The translations under genes were made by a program, and so were the position numbers. This document shows positions 8,592 through 17,416 of a DNA stretch of 64,000 nucleotides, in pieces. Source of the stretch: Bradyrhizobium sp. RP6 (lineage in GTDB: Bacteria > Pseudomonadota > Alphaproteobacteria > Rhizobiales > Xanthobacteraceae); assembly GCF_003837805.1 (NCBI RefSeq), contig NZ_RQIT01000001.1, positions 558,001 through 622,000 of the forward strand. The letters run 5' to 3'. The notes below the pieces were generated by a model. That model ran no database searches. It saw only the letters and a list, made by a program, of their open reading frames with translations, and was not told the origin of the DNA. The stretch's first letter is position 1, and each line of letters starts with the position of its first letter.

Positions 8592-9704
8592 ATGATACCC
8601 GCATGTCTCTCCGACGACTGGACCCTTTGCCCGGACCGAGAGGACATCTCCGCTGAGTTCACACGGCTGCTCACTGCGGCCCAGGAGGGCGGCGCCACGA
8701 TCGCGGAATGCCTCATGATCGCGCGGCAGCTGAAGCGCGGCGACGACCGGTCCTGGCATCGCGAGTGGAAGAAGCTGGCGCAGACCAACCGGCAGCGTGC
8801 CGAGGCCGCGTTCGCGGAAGGCCATCTGGCGAGCGCGCAACGCAATTGGCTGCGCGCGATGAACTACTATGGTGCCGCGGCGATGCCGCTCGACCCGGCG
8901 GACGAGCGCCGCTGGGTCGCGGTGCTGGCGATGCAGGACTGCGCCCGCCGCTACCTCGCCGCGCGCAGCCCGGCGGGCGAGGTCGTGACGATACCCTGGC
9001 TCGACGGGCACTCCCTGCAGGGCTATTTCGTTCCAGCGCCGCCAGCCGGCGGGCGGGCTCCGACCGTGATCTGCATCGGCGAGCCCGGCCACCGCAAGGA
9101 AGAGTTCCTGTTCAAGCTCGTGCCGCATGCGCGCGAGCGCGGCTTCTCGATGCTGGCCCTCGACCTCTTCGGCGAACAGCGCGACGATTTTCTCGACACG
9201 CTGTTGCGGCGCCGGGATCTCGAGAGCGCGATCCCCGGCGTCATGGACTATCTGGAGACCCGCGGTGACGTCGACTTCGCGCGCGTCGGGATCATCGCCG
9301 ATGGCTGGGGCTCGTCCTTCGTCTCGCGCGCGGTGTTGCAGGAGCCGCGGCTTGCCGCGGCCGTCTGCGACGGCGGCCTGTGGGACCTGCACGAGCGGGC
9401 CTTCTTTGCCAGCCGATTCGCGATGAGCGACGTCAGCATCGTCCCGGTGCCGCATGCGCCGCTGATGGCCTCCAGCGCCGAGTGCCCGGTGCTGATCACG
9501 CTCGGCGAGGACGGCTGGCTCAAGGCCGATCGGGCGCGCCAGATCGTGCAGAACTCCAGGCTCGGCAGCTCGGACGTCATGCTGAAGGTATTCACTGCGG
9601 CCGAGACCGGCGCGGCACAGTCCCATGCGGACAATCCGAGCCTTGCCAACGAATACATCTTCGACTGGCTGGAATCACGGCTCGGTGCCGCCGGGCGCAT
9701 CTAG
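8592..9704 (+). CDS. FrsA-like alpha/beta-hydrolase-fold protein lacking the nucleophile
   Basis: A 370-residue protein with a helical N-terminal half (about residues 1-120) and an alpha/beta-hydrolase core like FrsA and 2,6-dihydroxypseudooxynicotine hydrolase. The core reads through TVICIGEPGHRKEEFLFKL, then MLALDLFGEQ, and closes with a YIFDWLE helix. The elbow that should read G-x-S-x-G reads Ala236-Asp-Gly238-Trp-Gly240, so the nucleophile position is Gly. The C-terminal catalytic His region reads AAQSHADN and may be displaced as well. It is therefore either a non-catalytic relative or uses Ser241/242. The ATG at 8592 was chosen. A MarR gene faces it, with 25 bases between the 3' ends. 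Confidence 0.75.
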   Translation: MIPACLSDDWTLCPDREDISAEFTRLLTAAQEGGATIAECLMIARQLKRGDDRSWHREWKKLAQTNRQRAEAAFAEGHLASAQRNWLRAMNYYGAAAMPLDPADERRWVAVLAMQDCARRYLAARSPAGEVVTIPWLDGHSLQGYFVPAPPAGGRAPTVICIGEPGHRKEEFLFKLVPHARERGFSMLALDLFGEQRDDFLDTLLRRRDLESAIPGVMDYLETRGDVDFARVGIIADGWGSSFVSRAVLQEPRLAAAVCDGGLWDLHERAFFASRFAMSDVSIVPVPHAPLMASSAECPVLITLGEDGWLKADRARQIVQNSRLGSSDVMLKVFTAAETGAAQSHADNPSLANEYIFDWLESRLGAAGRI

Positions 9705-9729
9705 CGGCGCGGCACGGCCGGACGGAGCG

Positions 9730-10287
9730 TCAGAAGTCGAGGCTCAGACGGACACAGGCCTTCTCGAGGCGGGACTTCAGCGTCGCGAGCTTGGTGGTGA
9801 ATTCGGTCAGCTCGGCTTCGTCGAATTCCTGGAAGACGAATTCCCTGATCGTCTTGTACTGCTCGTTGAGGCTCGCCAGGTGCTTCTGCGTCTTCTCGGT
9901 CAGGGACAGCCGGACCACCCTGGCATCGGTCGGCGAGGGGCGGCGGCGCAACAGGCCCTTCTTTTCGAGCAGCTTGGATTGGGTGGTGACGAAGGACGGG
10001 TCGACGTGGAGGAGCTTGGACACGACGTTGACCGGGATGCCGTCGTCCTTGTCGAGGTCGGAGATGGCCATCAGGATCAACCATTGCGGCCCGCTGATGC
10101 CGAGCGTCCTCGCCCAGAACTGACGCAGCTCCTCGAGATACATGTTGATCGACGATATCTCCCAGGTGAAGCGCCTGATGATATCCAGATTGCCGATGGT
10201 GCGCAGGCGCGCTCCCTCTTTCCTCGTCGCGGACACAGCGTCACTCCGTGAACCGATTTGTTCAGGTCGGTGTTCGTGGAACGTCAT
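9730..10287 (-). CDS. MarR family transcriptional regulator
   Basis: A 185-residue winged-helix regulator. The helix-turn-helix region reads IPVNVVSKLLHVDPSFVTTQSKLLEKKGLLRR in its core (given in part), followed by the wing PSPTDARVVRLSLTEK, which is typical of MarR proteins. The N-terminal 45 residues precede the dimerisation helix. The start is the ATG at 10287; a TTG at 10314 would add nine residues. It lies tail-to-tail with the hydrolase-fold gene and head-to-head with the porin leader (357 bases apart). It could act on the porin, but nothing in the sequence proves it. Confidence 0.8.
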   Translation of the reverse strand: MTFHEHRPEQIGSRSDAVSATRKEGARLRTIGNLDIIRRFTWEISSINMYLEELRQFWARTLGISGPQWLILMAISDLDKDDGIPVNVVSKLLHVDPSFVTTQSKLLEKKGLLRRRPSPTDARVVRLSLTEKTQKHLASLNEQYKTIREFVFQEFDEAELTEFTTKLATLKSRLEKACVRLSLDF

Positions 10288-10644
10288 AGTCCACGCAAGC
10301 CTGCTCTGACGCAAGTGCAGAGCAGGGTAATTTTGTCACTAAAACCACAAAGATGACCAGCTCAGCAGATTCGTCCGGCCCGGGTGTTGCGCGCGGGGTA
10401 CAGGTTTAGCGAAACCGATAACCTGAGCTAATAAACTATTTTGATTAGCGGAACAGCGCAGGCATATTGATCCGCGACGGTGGGGGGTACTCGATCGTCC
10501 CGTTGCAGGTGGTTCGCTCACGTCCCTCGCGTCGAAAGCGGGTGTGTCCGAAAGCGCAAAGCGGCCGAGCGGATTTGAGAGAGACGGGGATCTGGGGGGC
10601 CTCACGGTCCAGTCTCCGTAAAATGAGCAACTTGGAGGTTTTAA
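10288..10644 (+). promoter_or_regulatory. upstream region of the porin gene
   Basis: 357 bases without a gene between the MarR start and the porin ATG. An AT-richer stretch at 10420-10450 (around CTAATAAACTATTTTGATTAG) may hold a promoter, which would leave a leader of about 190 bases. The porin has a strong TTGGAGG ribosome-binding site. I see no defined riboswitch. Confidence 0.4.
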
Positions 10645-12168
10645 ATGAAAGTGGTGAAGAGCCTTTTGCTCGGCACTGCGGCGGGTCTGATCGCCGTCGG
10701 TGGAGCCCAGGCGGCCGATCTTCCGGTCAAGGCCAAGGCGGTCGAGTACGTCAAGATCTGCACACTGTACGGCGCCGGCTTCTACTACATCCCGGGCAGC
10801 GACACCTGCATCAAGCTCGGCGGCTACCTGCGTGCCGAAGTGGCGCTGAACGCCGGCGGCAACTACAGCGCCCAGTACAACGGCGTGTTCGCGGCCAACA
10901 ACCGCCTGACCAACTACTACTCGATGCGCGCTCGTGAGGATCTCAACATCGACACGCGCACTGCGACCGAGTATGGCGTCGTCCGCACCTATTTCGACGC
11001 GGTCTTCACCTGGACGACCGGCAGTTATGTCGGCACCGGCTCTGGCACGGGCGCCACCGCCTACAGTGCCACGACGGCCGGCACGTCCAACCTCAACCCG
11101 ACTGACGGCGGCATCTCGGGCGGCTCGCTCGGCGTCTACTACGCCTTCATCCAGTTCGCCGGCTTCACTCTCGGCAAGTCGGTGTCGCAGTTCGACGCGC
11201 CCTGGATCAACTATCCCGGCAACAACTTCGACCAGCTCGTCGGCGGCAGCGGCACCACCAACGGCGTCCCGCAGATCAGCTACACGGCCGATTTCGGCCA
11301 AGGCGTGACGGCGACCATCTCGGCGCAGGATCAGACGCAGATCTTCCAGACCAACATCTGGAACACCGCGGGCATGACGACCTCGGGCGTCCTCGGCGGC
11401 GCCTACGGCTCCAGCGATTTCGGCGGCACCCGGTCCCCCGACATCGTCGGCGCGGTCCGTGTCGACCAGGCCTGGGGCCTGTTCCAGGCGTCGGTCGCTG
11501 CGCACGACAACCATACCGGCTATTACGGTGCGACCGAAGTTACCGGTCATCCCGAGGACAAGTGGGGCTGGGCGGTTCAGCTCGCTCTCTCGATCAAGAA
11601 CATTCCGACCGGCGCCGGCGACGTGATCAACGTCTCGGGCGTCTACACCGAAGGCGCGAGCCGCTACAACTTCCAGGAGCTGGCCGCGACCAGCTACTCG
11701 ATGTTCGGCAGCTCGAACGCCGCCTACCAGAGCATCGGCTTCGCCGGCGTCTCTGACGCGGTGTTCGGCCCGGGCGGCCAGCTCGAGCTGACCAAGACCT
11801 ACGGCTTCCGTGGTGCCTACACCCACAACTGGAGCCCGTACTGGAATACGGCGCTCTACGGTGCGTGGGCCGCGGTCAACTACAACGGCACGGCGAAGGG
11901 CCTGATCTGCGGCAGCGCCGCGTTCGCGACCCTGACCGGGACCTGCAATCCGGACTTCAACATCGGCCAGGTGGGCGTCATCACCCGCTGGACGCCGGTG
12001 AAGAATCTGACCTTCTCGGCCGACTTCGTCTACAGCCATCTCGACCAGAAGTATTCGGGCGTGATCACGACCCCGGCGCTGACGAGCGTCGCCAAGCCGG
12101 CGGCGACCTACGAGCTGAAGGACCAGGACACCTACAGCCTCCTGCTGCGCGCCCAGCGCAACTGGTAA
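10645..12168 (+). CDS. outer-membrane porin (Porin_2 family)
   Basis: A 507-residue rhizobial/Brucella-type porin. The signal peptide of about 22-24 residues ends in the region GGAQAADLPVKA, followed by VKICTLYGAGFYYIPGSDTC, the conserved start of mature Porin_2 proteins with its Cys pair. The chain alternates aromatic and polar residues as expected for a 16-stranded barrel and ends in LLLRAQRNW, with the terminal aromatic residue used for BAM-dependent insertion. It makes a channel for small solutes. The gene stands alone, with a strong ribosome-binding site and a clear terminator, which suits a highly expressed protein. Confidence 0.95.
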   Translation: MKVVKSLLLGTAAGLIAVGGAQAADLPVKAKAVEYVKICTLYGAGFYYIPGSDTCIKLGGYLRAEVALNAGGNYSAQYNGVFAANNRLTNYYSMRAREDLNIDTRTATEYGVVRTYFDAVFTWTTGSYVGTGSGTGATAYSATTAGTSNLNPTDGGISGGSLGVYYAFIQFAGFTLGKSVSQFDAPWINYPGNNFDQLVGGSGTTNGVPQISYTADFGQGVTATISAQDQTQIFQTNIWNTAGMTTSGVLGGAYGSSDFGGTRSPDIVGAVRVDQAWGLFQASVAAHDNHTGYYGATEVTGHPEDKWGWAVQLALSIKNIPTGAGDVINVSGVYTEGASRYNFQELAATSYSMFGSSNAAYQSIGFAGVSDAVFGPGGQLELTKTYGFRGAYTHNWSPYWNTALYGAWAAVNYNGTAKGLICGSAAFATLTGTCNPDFNIGQVGVITRWTPVKNLTFSADFVYSHLDQKYSGVITTPALTSVAKPAATYELKDQDTYSLLLRAQRNW

Positions 12169-12190
12169 GCTCGAGGTTTCGGACTTGATG

Positions 12191-12223
12191 AAGCCCCGGC
12201 GGGAAACCGCCGGGGCTTTTTTT
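12191..12223 (+). terminator. Rho-independent terminator of the porin gene
   Basis: The arms GCCCCGGCGG and CCGCCGGGGC close a GAAA loop and are followed by seven T. It lies 22 bases after the porin stop. Confidence 0.93.
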
Positions 12224-12423
12224 GCAAGGGAGGAGGGCATTCGGAAAAGCCCGGCGGCCTGCGCAAAGGACGAAGACGAGCCATGCGCTTGGCGGGCTTC
12301 AAACTTATTTACTTACCTGAGTTACTAAGCTATACAACTCCCAGCCAAATACGAAAGTTGCGGCTCTTAGCTTCACGCTAAGCCTCCAGAGACCTCCGGT
12401 GATGCCCCGCCGGAGGTTTTTTG
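12224..12423 (+). ncRNA. candidate small RNA ending in a terminator
   Basis: The porin terminator isolates this region from upstream transcription, yet a second strong terminator follows at 12392-12422 with no protein gene between. The stretch 12300-12360 is unusually AT-rich for this DNA, and a CTTAGC/GCTAAG hairpin lies at about 12366-12382. A short structured transcript of about 70-150 bases is the simplest explanation. The 5' end is not defined and no RNA family is recognised. Confidence 0.4.
12392..12422 (+). terminator. Rho-independent terminator without an upstream gene
   Basis: The arms ACCTCCGG (12392-12399) and CCGGAGGT (12410-12417) are followed by a T run to 12422. On the minus strand no T run follows, so it acts on a plus-strand transcript. 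Confidence 0.8.
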
Positions 12424-12445
12424 TTTTCTGGAGCATGGCGCAGCA

Positions 12446-12937
12446 TCAGCCGCGCATCACGCGAGCGCGCCCGTTTGGCCGGTAGGCGAGGCGGCTGTGG
12501 CCGGCGCAATAGGGCTGGCCGTCGGGAGCCGTGTTGCCGCAGAAGCAGAAATCGTCCTCGCCCGGCGTCGAGATCGGCCATCGGCAGCGGTTCTCGGCAA
12601 GCTCCAGCAGCGAGCAGCGATTGGCCTCGTCGATGGGGCCGGCGACCGCCGGGACGTCGGTCTCGCCATAGATCGTGGCGAGCATCTCATATTGCAGCCG
12701 CGGCATGGCCCTCCGCGTGCGCGCCGGCGCAAAGCCTCTGTCCTGGGCCTTGCGGTCGTCGACCGCCCGGCCGCGCGTCAGATTCAGCCGGGACAGCTTG
12801 CCGATCACCGCGTTGCGGCTGACGCCGATGTCGGCGGCGATCTCGCGGCAGGAGAGGCCGGCCTCGAAGTGCCGCTTCAACAGTTCAATACGGTCGTCGG
12901 TCCAGGTTGGTGAAGAATTCGGTGAGAGAACAGGCAT
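12446..12937 (-). CDS. GcrA family cell-cycle regulator (paralogue)
   Basis: A 163-residue GcrA-family protein. GcrA binds sigma-70 RNA polymerase and methylated GANTC promoters in alphaproteobacteria. The N-terminal region TWTDDRIELLKRHFEAG and IAADIGVSRNAVIGKLSRL is the DNA-binding helix-turn-helix. The C-terminal sigma-binding part shows RCSLLELAENRCRWPI, then FCFCGNTAPDGQPYCAGHSR. The ATG at 12937 was chosen; one at 12970 would add 11 residues. Bradyrhizobium genomes carry several such proteins, so this may not be the essential copy. Confidence 0.88.
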   Translation of the reverse strand: MPVLSPNSSPTWTDDRIELLKRHFEAGLSCREIAADIGVSRNAVIGKLSRLNLTRGRAVDDRKAQDRGFAPARTRRAMPRLQYEMLATIYGETDVPAVAGPIDEANRCSLLELAENRCRWPISTPGEDDFCFCGNTAPDGQPYCAGHSRLAYRPNGRARVMRG

Positions 12938-13011
12938 GTGTAACGGTCCCAGGTTGCAGATGTCGGCCATCCGCTGTCTCGAGATCCGCCCGCCTCACGT
13001 CCGGCGCGTGC

Positions 13012-13209
13012 TCACGTCCTGCCATTGTCGCGGATCGACAGAAGCCCGTCCTTGATGGCGAGACGGATGCCTTCCTCGATCAATGTCCGTGCGACGCCGG
13101 GAACGCTGGTGCCGTGGGTGCCCTGTCTCACCAGCTTCTCCAGATAGGCGATGGTCGAGAGCGCCAAGGTAACGGGAATGCGGTCAGTCTCGGCTTTTTC
13201 GGTGGCCAT
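13012..13209 (-). CDS. small hypothetical protein, possible ribbon-helix-helix type
   Basis: A 65-residue protein starting at the ATG at 13209. After a polar start it reads IPVTLALSTIAYLEKLVRQG, then VARTLIEEGIRLAIKDG. This strand followed by two helices resembles small ribbon-helix-helix or CopG-like proteins. No partner toxin gene is adjacent. The conserved look and lack of Arg/Ala bias support a real gene; the function is unknown. Confidence 0.6.
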   Translation of the reverse strand: MATEKAETDRIPVTLALSTIAYLEKLVRQGTHGTSVPGVARTLIEEGIRLAIKDGLLSIRDNGRT

Positions 13210-13409
13210 GGCCGAACGCTAGCCTCTTACTCGGGTACATAAAAGTAACGATTAAGACTCTATTTAGGTCCGGGGGTGGAAGTCAAATCGGCGCTGGGGC
13301 AGCAGCTCACCTCGTTGGAATCGCTTGAGAATCGCACATAGCGCGGCGCGCCGCAGGGAAAACCGGGCGGCGGCTTGGTGTCGGCAGGTCGGGGATGGGC
13401 CCGGCGGGC

Positions 13410-14351
13410 TCAGCCGTGCACGATCGCCTTTTCGATCATGCAATGGATGCCCTTGGCGCCATTGACGGTCTGGGTCACCCGCAAATCGGCGGCCAGGCTG
13501 CACAGCGTGTAGGCGTCCTCGCGCGACAGGTTTCGCGTCTCGCCGAGCAGCGCGATCATGTCGCGCAGCGCGCGCACCACGCACTGGTCGAGGTCGGGGT
13601 CCATCGCCATCGTCATGTAGTGCGTCGCCGTCTCGGCGCGGGGATAGTCGAGCCTGAGGTCCTTGCGCAGCGTCAGGCGGAAGCGGCCCTGGAGCGCGGT
13701 CTCGATCGCGGTGACGCAGACCTCGCCGTCGCCCTGCACGCCGTGGCCGTCGCCGCAGGAGAACATCGCGCCCGGGACGAACACCGGCAGATACAGCGTC
13801 GCGCCGGCGCCGAGCTCCTTGTTGTCGAGATTGCCGCCCATCGCGCGCGGGATCAGCGAGGAGATGCGGCCCCAGGCCGGCGGCGGCGAAACGCCCATCA
13901 CGCCGAAGAACGGCTTGAGAGGCAGGTCGAGGCCCCACGGCATGCGGCCGGTCATCCGTGACCGGTCGAGCGGGATATTCAGGATGCGTGTCTCATGGAA
14001 ATCGTCGGGCAGGGTCCCGGACAGCGGCTTGATCATGTTCCAGCCCCAATCCTGCCGGAGCTGGACATCGAGGATCTCGACCGCCAGTACGTCGCCGGGC
14101 TCGGCCCCTTCGACCGCGATCGGACCGGTGAGGATGTGGCCGGGCAACATGCGCTCGTTCTTGGCGTGAACATCGTGCATCTCAGGCGGAATATGAAACC
14201 TGTCGCGGTCGGGCAGCATATCCGGTCCGCCGCTGATGGTATCGACCGTTACCTCGTCGCCGCTGGCAATGGTGAGGACGGGCTGAAGCGCAGCTTCGAA
14301 GAAACCCCAATGGCAGGTTTCGGAGCTGGAATGCAGGTGGTGATGGTTCAT
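13410..14351 (-). CDS. acetamidase/formamidase family protein
   Basis: A 313-residue FmdA/AmdA-family amidohydrolase, which releases ammonia from short amides such as formamide or acetamide. Family features are an early SGDEVTVDTISGGPD segment, the HILTGPIAVEGAEPGDVLAV block, FFGVMGVSPPP, GGNLDNKELGAGATLYLPV and the metal-site segment CGDGHGVQGDGEVC. The N-terminal MNHHHLHSSSETCHWGF is short and typical. It diverges from the YdcF gene 75 bases away. The true substrate cannot be told from sequence. Confidence 0.9.
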   Translation of the reverse strand: MNHHHLHSSSETCHWGFFEAALQPVLTIASGDEVTVDTISGGPDMLPDRDRFHIPPEMHDVHAKNERMLPGHILTGPIAVEGAEPGDVLAVEILDVQLRQDWGWNMIKPLSGTLPDDFHETRILNIPLDRSRMTGRMPWGLDLPLKPFFGVMGVSPPPAWGRISSLIPRAMGGNLDNKELGAGATLYLPVFVPGAMFSCGDGHGVQGDGEVCVTAIETALQGRFRLTLRKDLRLDYPRAETATHYMTMAMDPDLDQCVVRALRDMIALLGETRNLSREDAYTLCSLAADLRVTQTVNGAKGIHCMIEKAIVHG

Positions 14352-14426
14352 TTGCCGCGTCCGGTTGGTTTCATCGGCCGCGGGCTTGACCCGGCGATCG
14401 ATCCTCTTTCAAGAAGATTTCTGAAG

Positions 14427-15287
14427 ATGGCGGGGCCGGTCAAGCCCCGCACAGGCAGGCACGATGATTTCAGCGAGGCTCCCCTGTTTTTTGTTCTTTC
14501 CAAGACCCTCGGCGTCGCGCTGCTGCCGATCAATCTCCTGGTCGAGCTCGGCATCCTGTCGGTCGTGCTGATGGCGACGCGCTTTGCCGCGCTCGGCCGC
14601 AGACTCGCGGTGGTCACGCTGGTGGTGCTGGGGCTCGCTGCGTTCTCGCCGCTCGGCAATCTCCTGATCTACCCGCTTGAATCGCGCTTTCCGGCGTGGG
14701 ACGCCTCGCGCGGCGCGCCCGACGGCATCATCGTGCTCGGCGGCTCGGTCGACACCGATCTGTCGGCTGCACACCGCACGCCCGTCGTCGCGCACGCGGC
14801 CGATCGTCTGTTTGCGCCGGCCGAGCTCGCGCGGCGCTATCCGAATGCGCGCATCGTCTTCACCGGAGGCTCAGCGAACCTGGTTTCGACCGAGGCGAGG
14901 GAGGCTGACTACTCCGCACCGATCCTGGAGAATCTCGGCATACCGAAGCAGCGCCTGATCCTCGAGCGCAATTCCCGCAACACCTGGGAGAACGCGATCT
15001 TCACAAAGCAAATGGTGGATCCAAAGCCGGGCGAACGGTGGCTCCTGGTGACGTCGGCCTTCCACATGCCGCGCTCGATGGGGATCTTCCGCACGGCCGG
15101 ATTTGACGTCGAGGCCTATCCCGTGGACTGGCGGATGGGGGGACGCGACGATCTTTTTTCCTTCACCAATATCGGCGCGGATGGGCTCCGCCGAACTGAT
15201 GTGGCCGTGCGCGAGTGGATCGGCCTCGTGGCCTACCGTCTGATGGGCAGGATCGGCGAGTTGCTTCCGGGACCGGGCAAGGACTAG
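14427..15287 (+). CDS. YdcF family membrane protein
   Basis: A 286-residue DUF218/YdcF-type protein. Two membrane helices lie near the N-terminus (about residues 20-75, including LLPINLLVELGILSVVLMAT). The DUF218 domain follows: DGIIVLGGSVD, then IVFTGGS, the RNSRNTWENA segment and LLVTSAFHMPRSM. Relatives include SanA and ElyC, linked to envelope polymer metabolism; the exact activity is unknown. The ATG at 14427 places the first helix at the N-terminus; longer in-frame sequence upstream is antisense to the amidase. Confidence 0.85.
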   Translation: MAGPVKPRTGRHDDFSEAPLFFVLSKTLGVALLPINLLVELGILSVVLMATRFAALGRRLAVVTLVVLGLAAFSPLGNLLIYPLESRFPAWDASRGAPDGIIVLGGSVDTDLSAAHRTPVVAHAADRLFAPAELARRYPNARIVFTGGSANLVSTEAREADYSAPILENLGIPKQRLILERNSRNTWENAIFTKQMVDPKPGERWLLVTSAFHMPRSMGIFRTAGFDVEAYPVDWRMGGRDDLFSFTNIGADGLRRTDVAVREWIGLVAYRLMGRIGELLPGPGKD

Positions 15288-15345
15288 AACCAAGGGCTGC
15301 AAAACAAGAACACACGGCGCGCGATCGCCGGCCGGGAGAAACACC

Positions 15346-16128
15346 ATGCAACAGCAGAGCGCAGACAGGATCGATCTTGCAGGCGTCGTCGCCGACCTCA
15401 ACAGCTTGCTGCGGCTGAAGACGACGGTGATCGGCATGAAGTTGTTCGCAACGGCCGCGGAGATGGAGGCGATCCCGAAGATCCGGCGTCCGAACGCAAT
15501 TCACACCACCGACCAGATCGTCAGCATGGCCGCGCGCCTGGGATGGACCGTCGGCATCACCGCCGACGACCTCGTCGGCGCGCAATGCCGCGCGGTGATC
15601 GGCCTTGCGCCGCAGGACGAGAAATGGCTCGCCGGCGAAAACTATGTCGGGGTCTGGCACGGCACCGCAGAGGATGCGCGCAAGCGCCAGCAGGCCCTGG
15701 ATGTGGTTCCGTTCGGGCAATATCAGGCGCTCGCCGTCAGTCCGCTGGCGAGCGGCCGGCTCGATCCGCCCGACATCTGCCTCGTCTATGCGACGCCGGG
15801 GCAGATGATCATCTTGATCAACGGACTGCAATATACCGGCTACAAGAAGTTCGAATGGGGCGTGGTCGGCGAGACCGCCTGCGCCGATTCCTGGGGGCGG
15901 GCGCTCAAGACGGGGGAGCCCAGCCTGTCCTTGCCATGCTATGCCGAACGGCGCTATGGCGGCGTGCCGGACGAGGAGATGCTGATGGCCTTGCAGCCGT
16001 CGCATCTCGCCAAGGCAGTTGAAGGCATGAAGGCGCTGGCCAGGAACGGCCTGCGCTATCCGATTCCGCCCTATGGCATTCAAAGCGACGTCCGTGCCGG
16101 CATGGGCGTGAGCTACGCGAAGAAGTAA
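15346..16128 (+). CDS. DUF169 domain protein
   Basis: A 260-residue DUF169-family protein of unknown function. The segments VIGMKLFATAAEM, GITADDLVGAQCRAVIGL, DICLVYATPGQMIILINGLQ and GETACADSWGRALKTGEP are typical, including the conserved Cys residues. A GGGAG ribosome-binding site precedes the ATG at 15346. It ends nine bases before the next gene and is almost certainly cotranscribed with it. The pairing with a saccharopine-dehydrogenase-like reductase hints at a redox or lipid role, but that is inference. Confidence 0.8.
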   Translation: MQQQSADRIDLAGVVADLNSLLRLKTTVIGMKLFATAAEMEAIPKIRRPNAIHTTDQIVSMAARLGWTVGITADDLVGAQCRAVIGLAPQDEKWLAGENYVGVWHGTAEDARKRQQALDVVPFGQYQALAVSPLASGRLDPPDICLVYATPGQMIILINGLQYTGYKKFEWGVVGETACADSWGRALKTGEPSLSLPCYAERRYGGVPDEEMLMALQPSHLAKAVEGMKALARNGLRYPIPPYGIQSDVRAGMGVSYAKK

Positions 16129-16137
16129 AGGCCGACC

Positions 16138-17316
16138 ATGAGCTCTGCGAAATTCGACATCGTTGTCTACGGCGCGACCGGTTTCACCGGCCAGCTCGTC
16201 GCCGAGTATCTGGCAACGCGGTACAAGGACGACAAGGCGCTGAAATGGGCGATGGCGGGCCGCAGCCTCGACAAGCTGAGATCGGTGCGCGACGCCATCG
16301 GCGCGCCGGCGGACACGCCGCTGATCGTCGCGGGTGCGTCGGATGCGGCCTCGCTGCAGGCGATGGTGGCGCAGACCAGGTCGGTGATCACGACCGTGGG
16401 GCCGTACCAGTTCTACGGCGAGGATCTGCTCGCTGCCTGCGTCGCGGCGGGTGTGGATTATTTCGATCTCTGCGGCGAGCCGGTGTGGATGCGGCAGATG
16501 ATCGACAAGTACGAGGCTGCGGCGAAAACGAGCGGCGGGCGCATCGTGTTCTCCTGCGGCTATGATTCCGTGCCGTTCGAGCTCGGCACGTTGTTCGTGC
16601 AGGAAGAGGCGGGGCGCGTGTTCGGCGCGCCGGCCGCGCGCGTGAAGGGCCGTGTGCGCGACATGCGCGGCACGCTGTCGGGTGGCACAGCGGCGAGCGC
16701 GAAGGCGACCTTCGATGCGGTTGCCAAGGACCTCAGCCTGGTCGCCATTCTCAACGATCATTTCGCGCTGACGCCCGGCTTCACCGGGCCGAAGCAACCG
16801 AAGGGCAATAGGGCGGTTTACGAGGAGGATCTGCAATCCTGGGCGGCGCCGTTCATGATGGCGCTGATCAACACCCGCAACGTCCACCGCTCCAACATGC
16901 TGATGGGCTTTCCCTACGGCCGCGAGTTTGTCTACGACGAGATGGTCCTGACCGGTCCCGGCGAGAAGGGCGAGGCCAATGCCAAGCGCGTGATGGCGGC
17001 CAACGCCGAGAAGACCGGTCCGAACGCGCCGAAGCCGGGCGAGGGGCCCTCGAAGGAGGAGCGCGAAAACGGCCTATTCGATCTGCTCTATGTCGCCATC
17101 GCGCCCGATGGCCGCATGGTGCGCGCCGGCGTCACCGGCGACCGCGACCCCGGCTACGGCTCGACCTCCAAGATGATCTCCGAATGCGCGATCTGCCTGT
17201 TGCGCGACGCGGCGGACGTTCCGGGCGGCTTCTGGACGCCGGGAGCCGCGATGCAGGACAAGCTCATCAAGCGGCTGCAGGACAATGCGGGGCTGACGTT
17301 CAAGGTGGAGAGCTAG
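16138..17316 (+). CDS. saccharopine dehydrogenase-like (trans-acting enoyl reductase type) protein
   Basis: A 392-residue protein with an N-terminal NAD(P)-binding Rossmann domain: IVVYGATGFTGQLVAEYLA at residues 6-24, then AMAGRS and SVITTVGPYQFYGEDLL. It belongs to the saccharopine-dehydrogenase-like family that includes the trans-acting enoyl reductase of mycobacterial glycolipid synthesis; true lysine-pathway enzymes look different. The C-terminal GYGSTSKMISECAICLL segment is conserved in this subgroup. It follows the DUF169 gene by nine bases. The substrate is unknown. Confidence 0.83.
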   Translation: MSSAKFDIVVYGATGFTGQLVAEYLATRYKDDKALKWAMAGRSLDKLRSVRDAIGAPADTPLIVAGASDAASLQAMVAQTRSVITTVGPYQFYGEDLLAACVAAGVDYFDLCGEPVWMRQMIDKYEAAAKTSGGRIVFSCGYDSVPFELGTLFVQEEAGRVFGAPAARVKGRVRDMRGTLSGGTAASAKATFDAVAKDLSLVAILNDHFALTPGFTGPKQPKGNRAVYEEDLQSWAAPFMMALINTRNVHRSNMLMGFPYGREFVYDEMVLTGPGEKGEANAKRVMAANAEKTGPNAPKPGEGPSKEERENGLFDLLYVAIAPDGRMVRAGVTGDRDPGYGSTSKMISECAICLLRDAADVPGGFWTPGAAMQDKLIKRLQDNAGLTFKVES

Positions 17317-17325
17317 GTCGGCTCT

Positions 17326-17404
17326 CGTAGGGTCAGTAAAGGCGCAACGCGCCGTGCCGCACCATCTCTGAGTGGTGGGCACGCTGCGCCTTGCCCATCC
17401 TACG
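17326..17404. repeat. palindromic interspersed repeat (CGTAGGGT type)
   Basis: The arms CGTAGGGT and CATCCTACG surround inner inverted segments GGCGCAACGCGCC and GTGGTGGGCACGCTGCGCC. It fills the convergent gap and resembles a repeat common in Bradyrhizobium. Confidence 0.6.
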
Positions 17405-17416
17405 GCACCGTCTCTG

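Noticed and set aside
10339..12240. A 633-codon minus-strand frame across the porin gene
   Set aside because: It is the antisense of a clear porin with signal peptide, terminator and strong ribosome-binding site.
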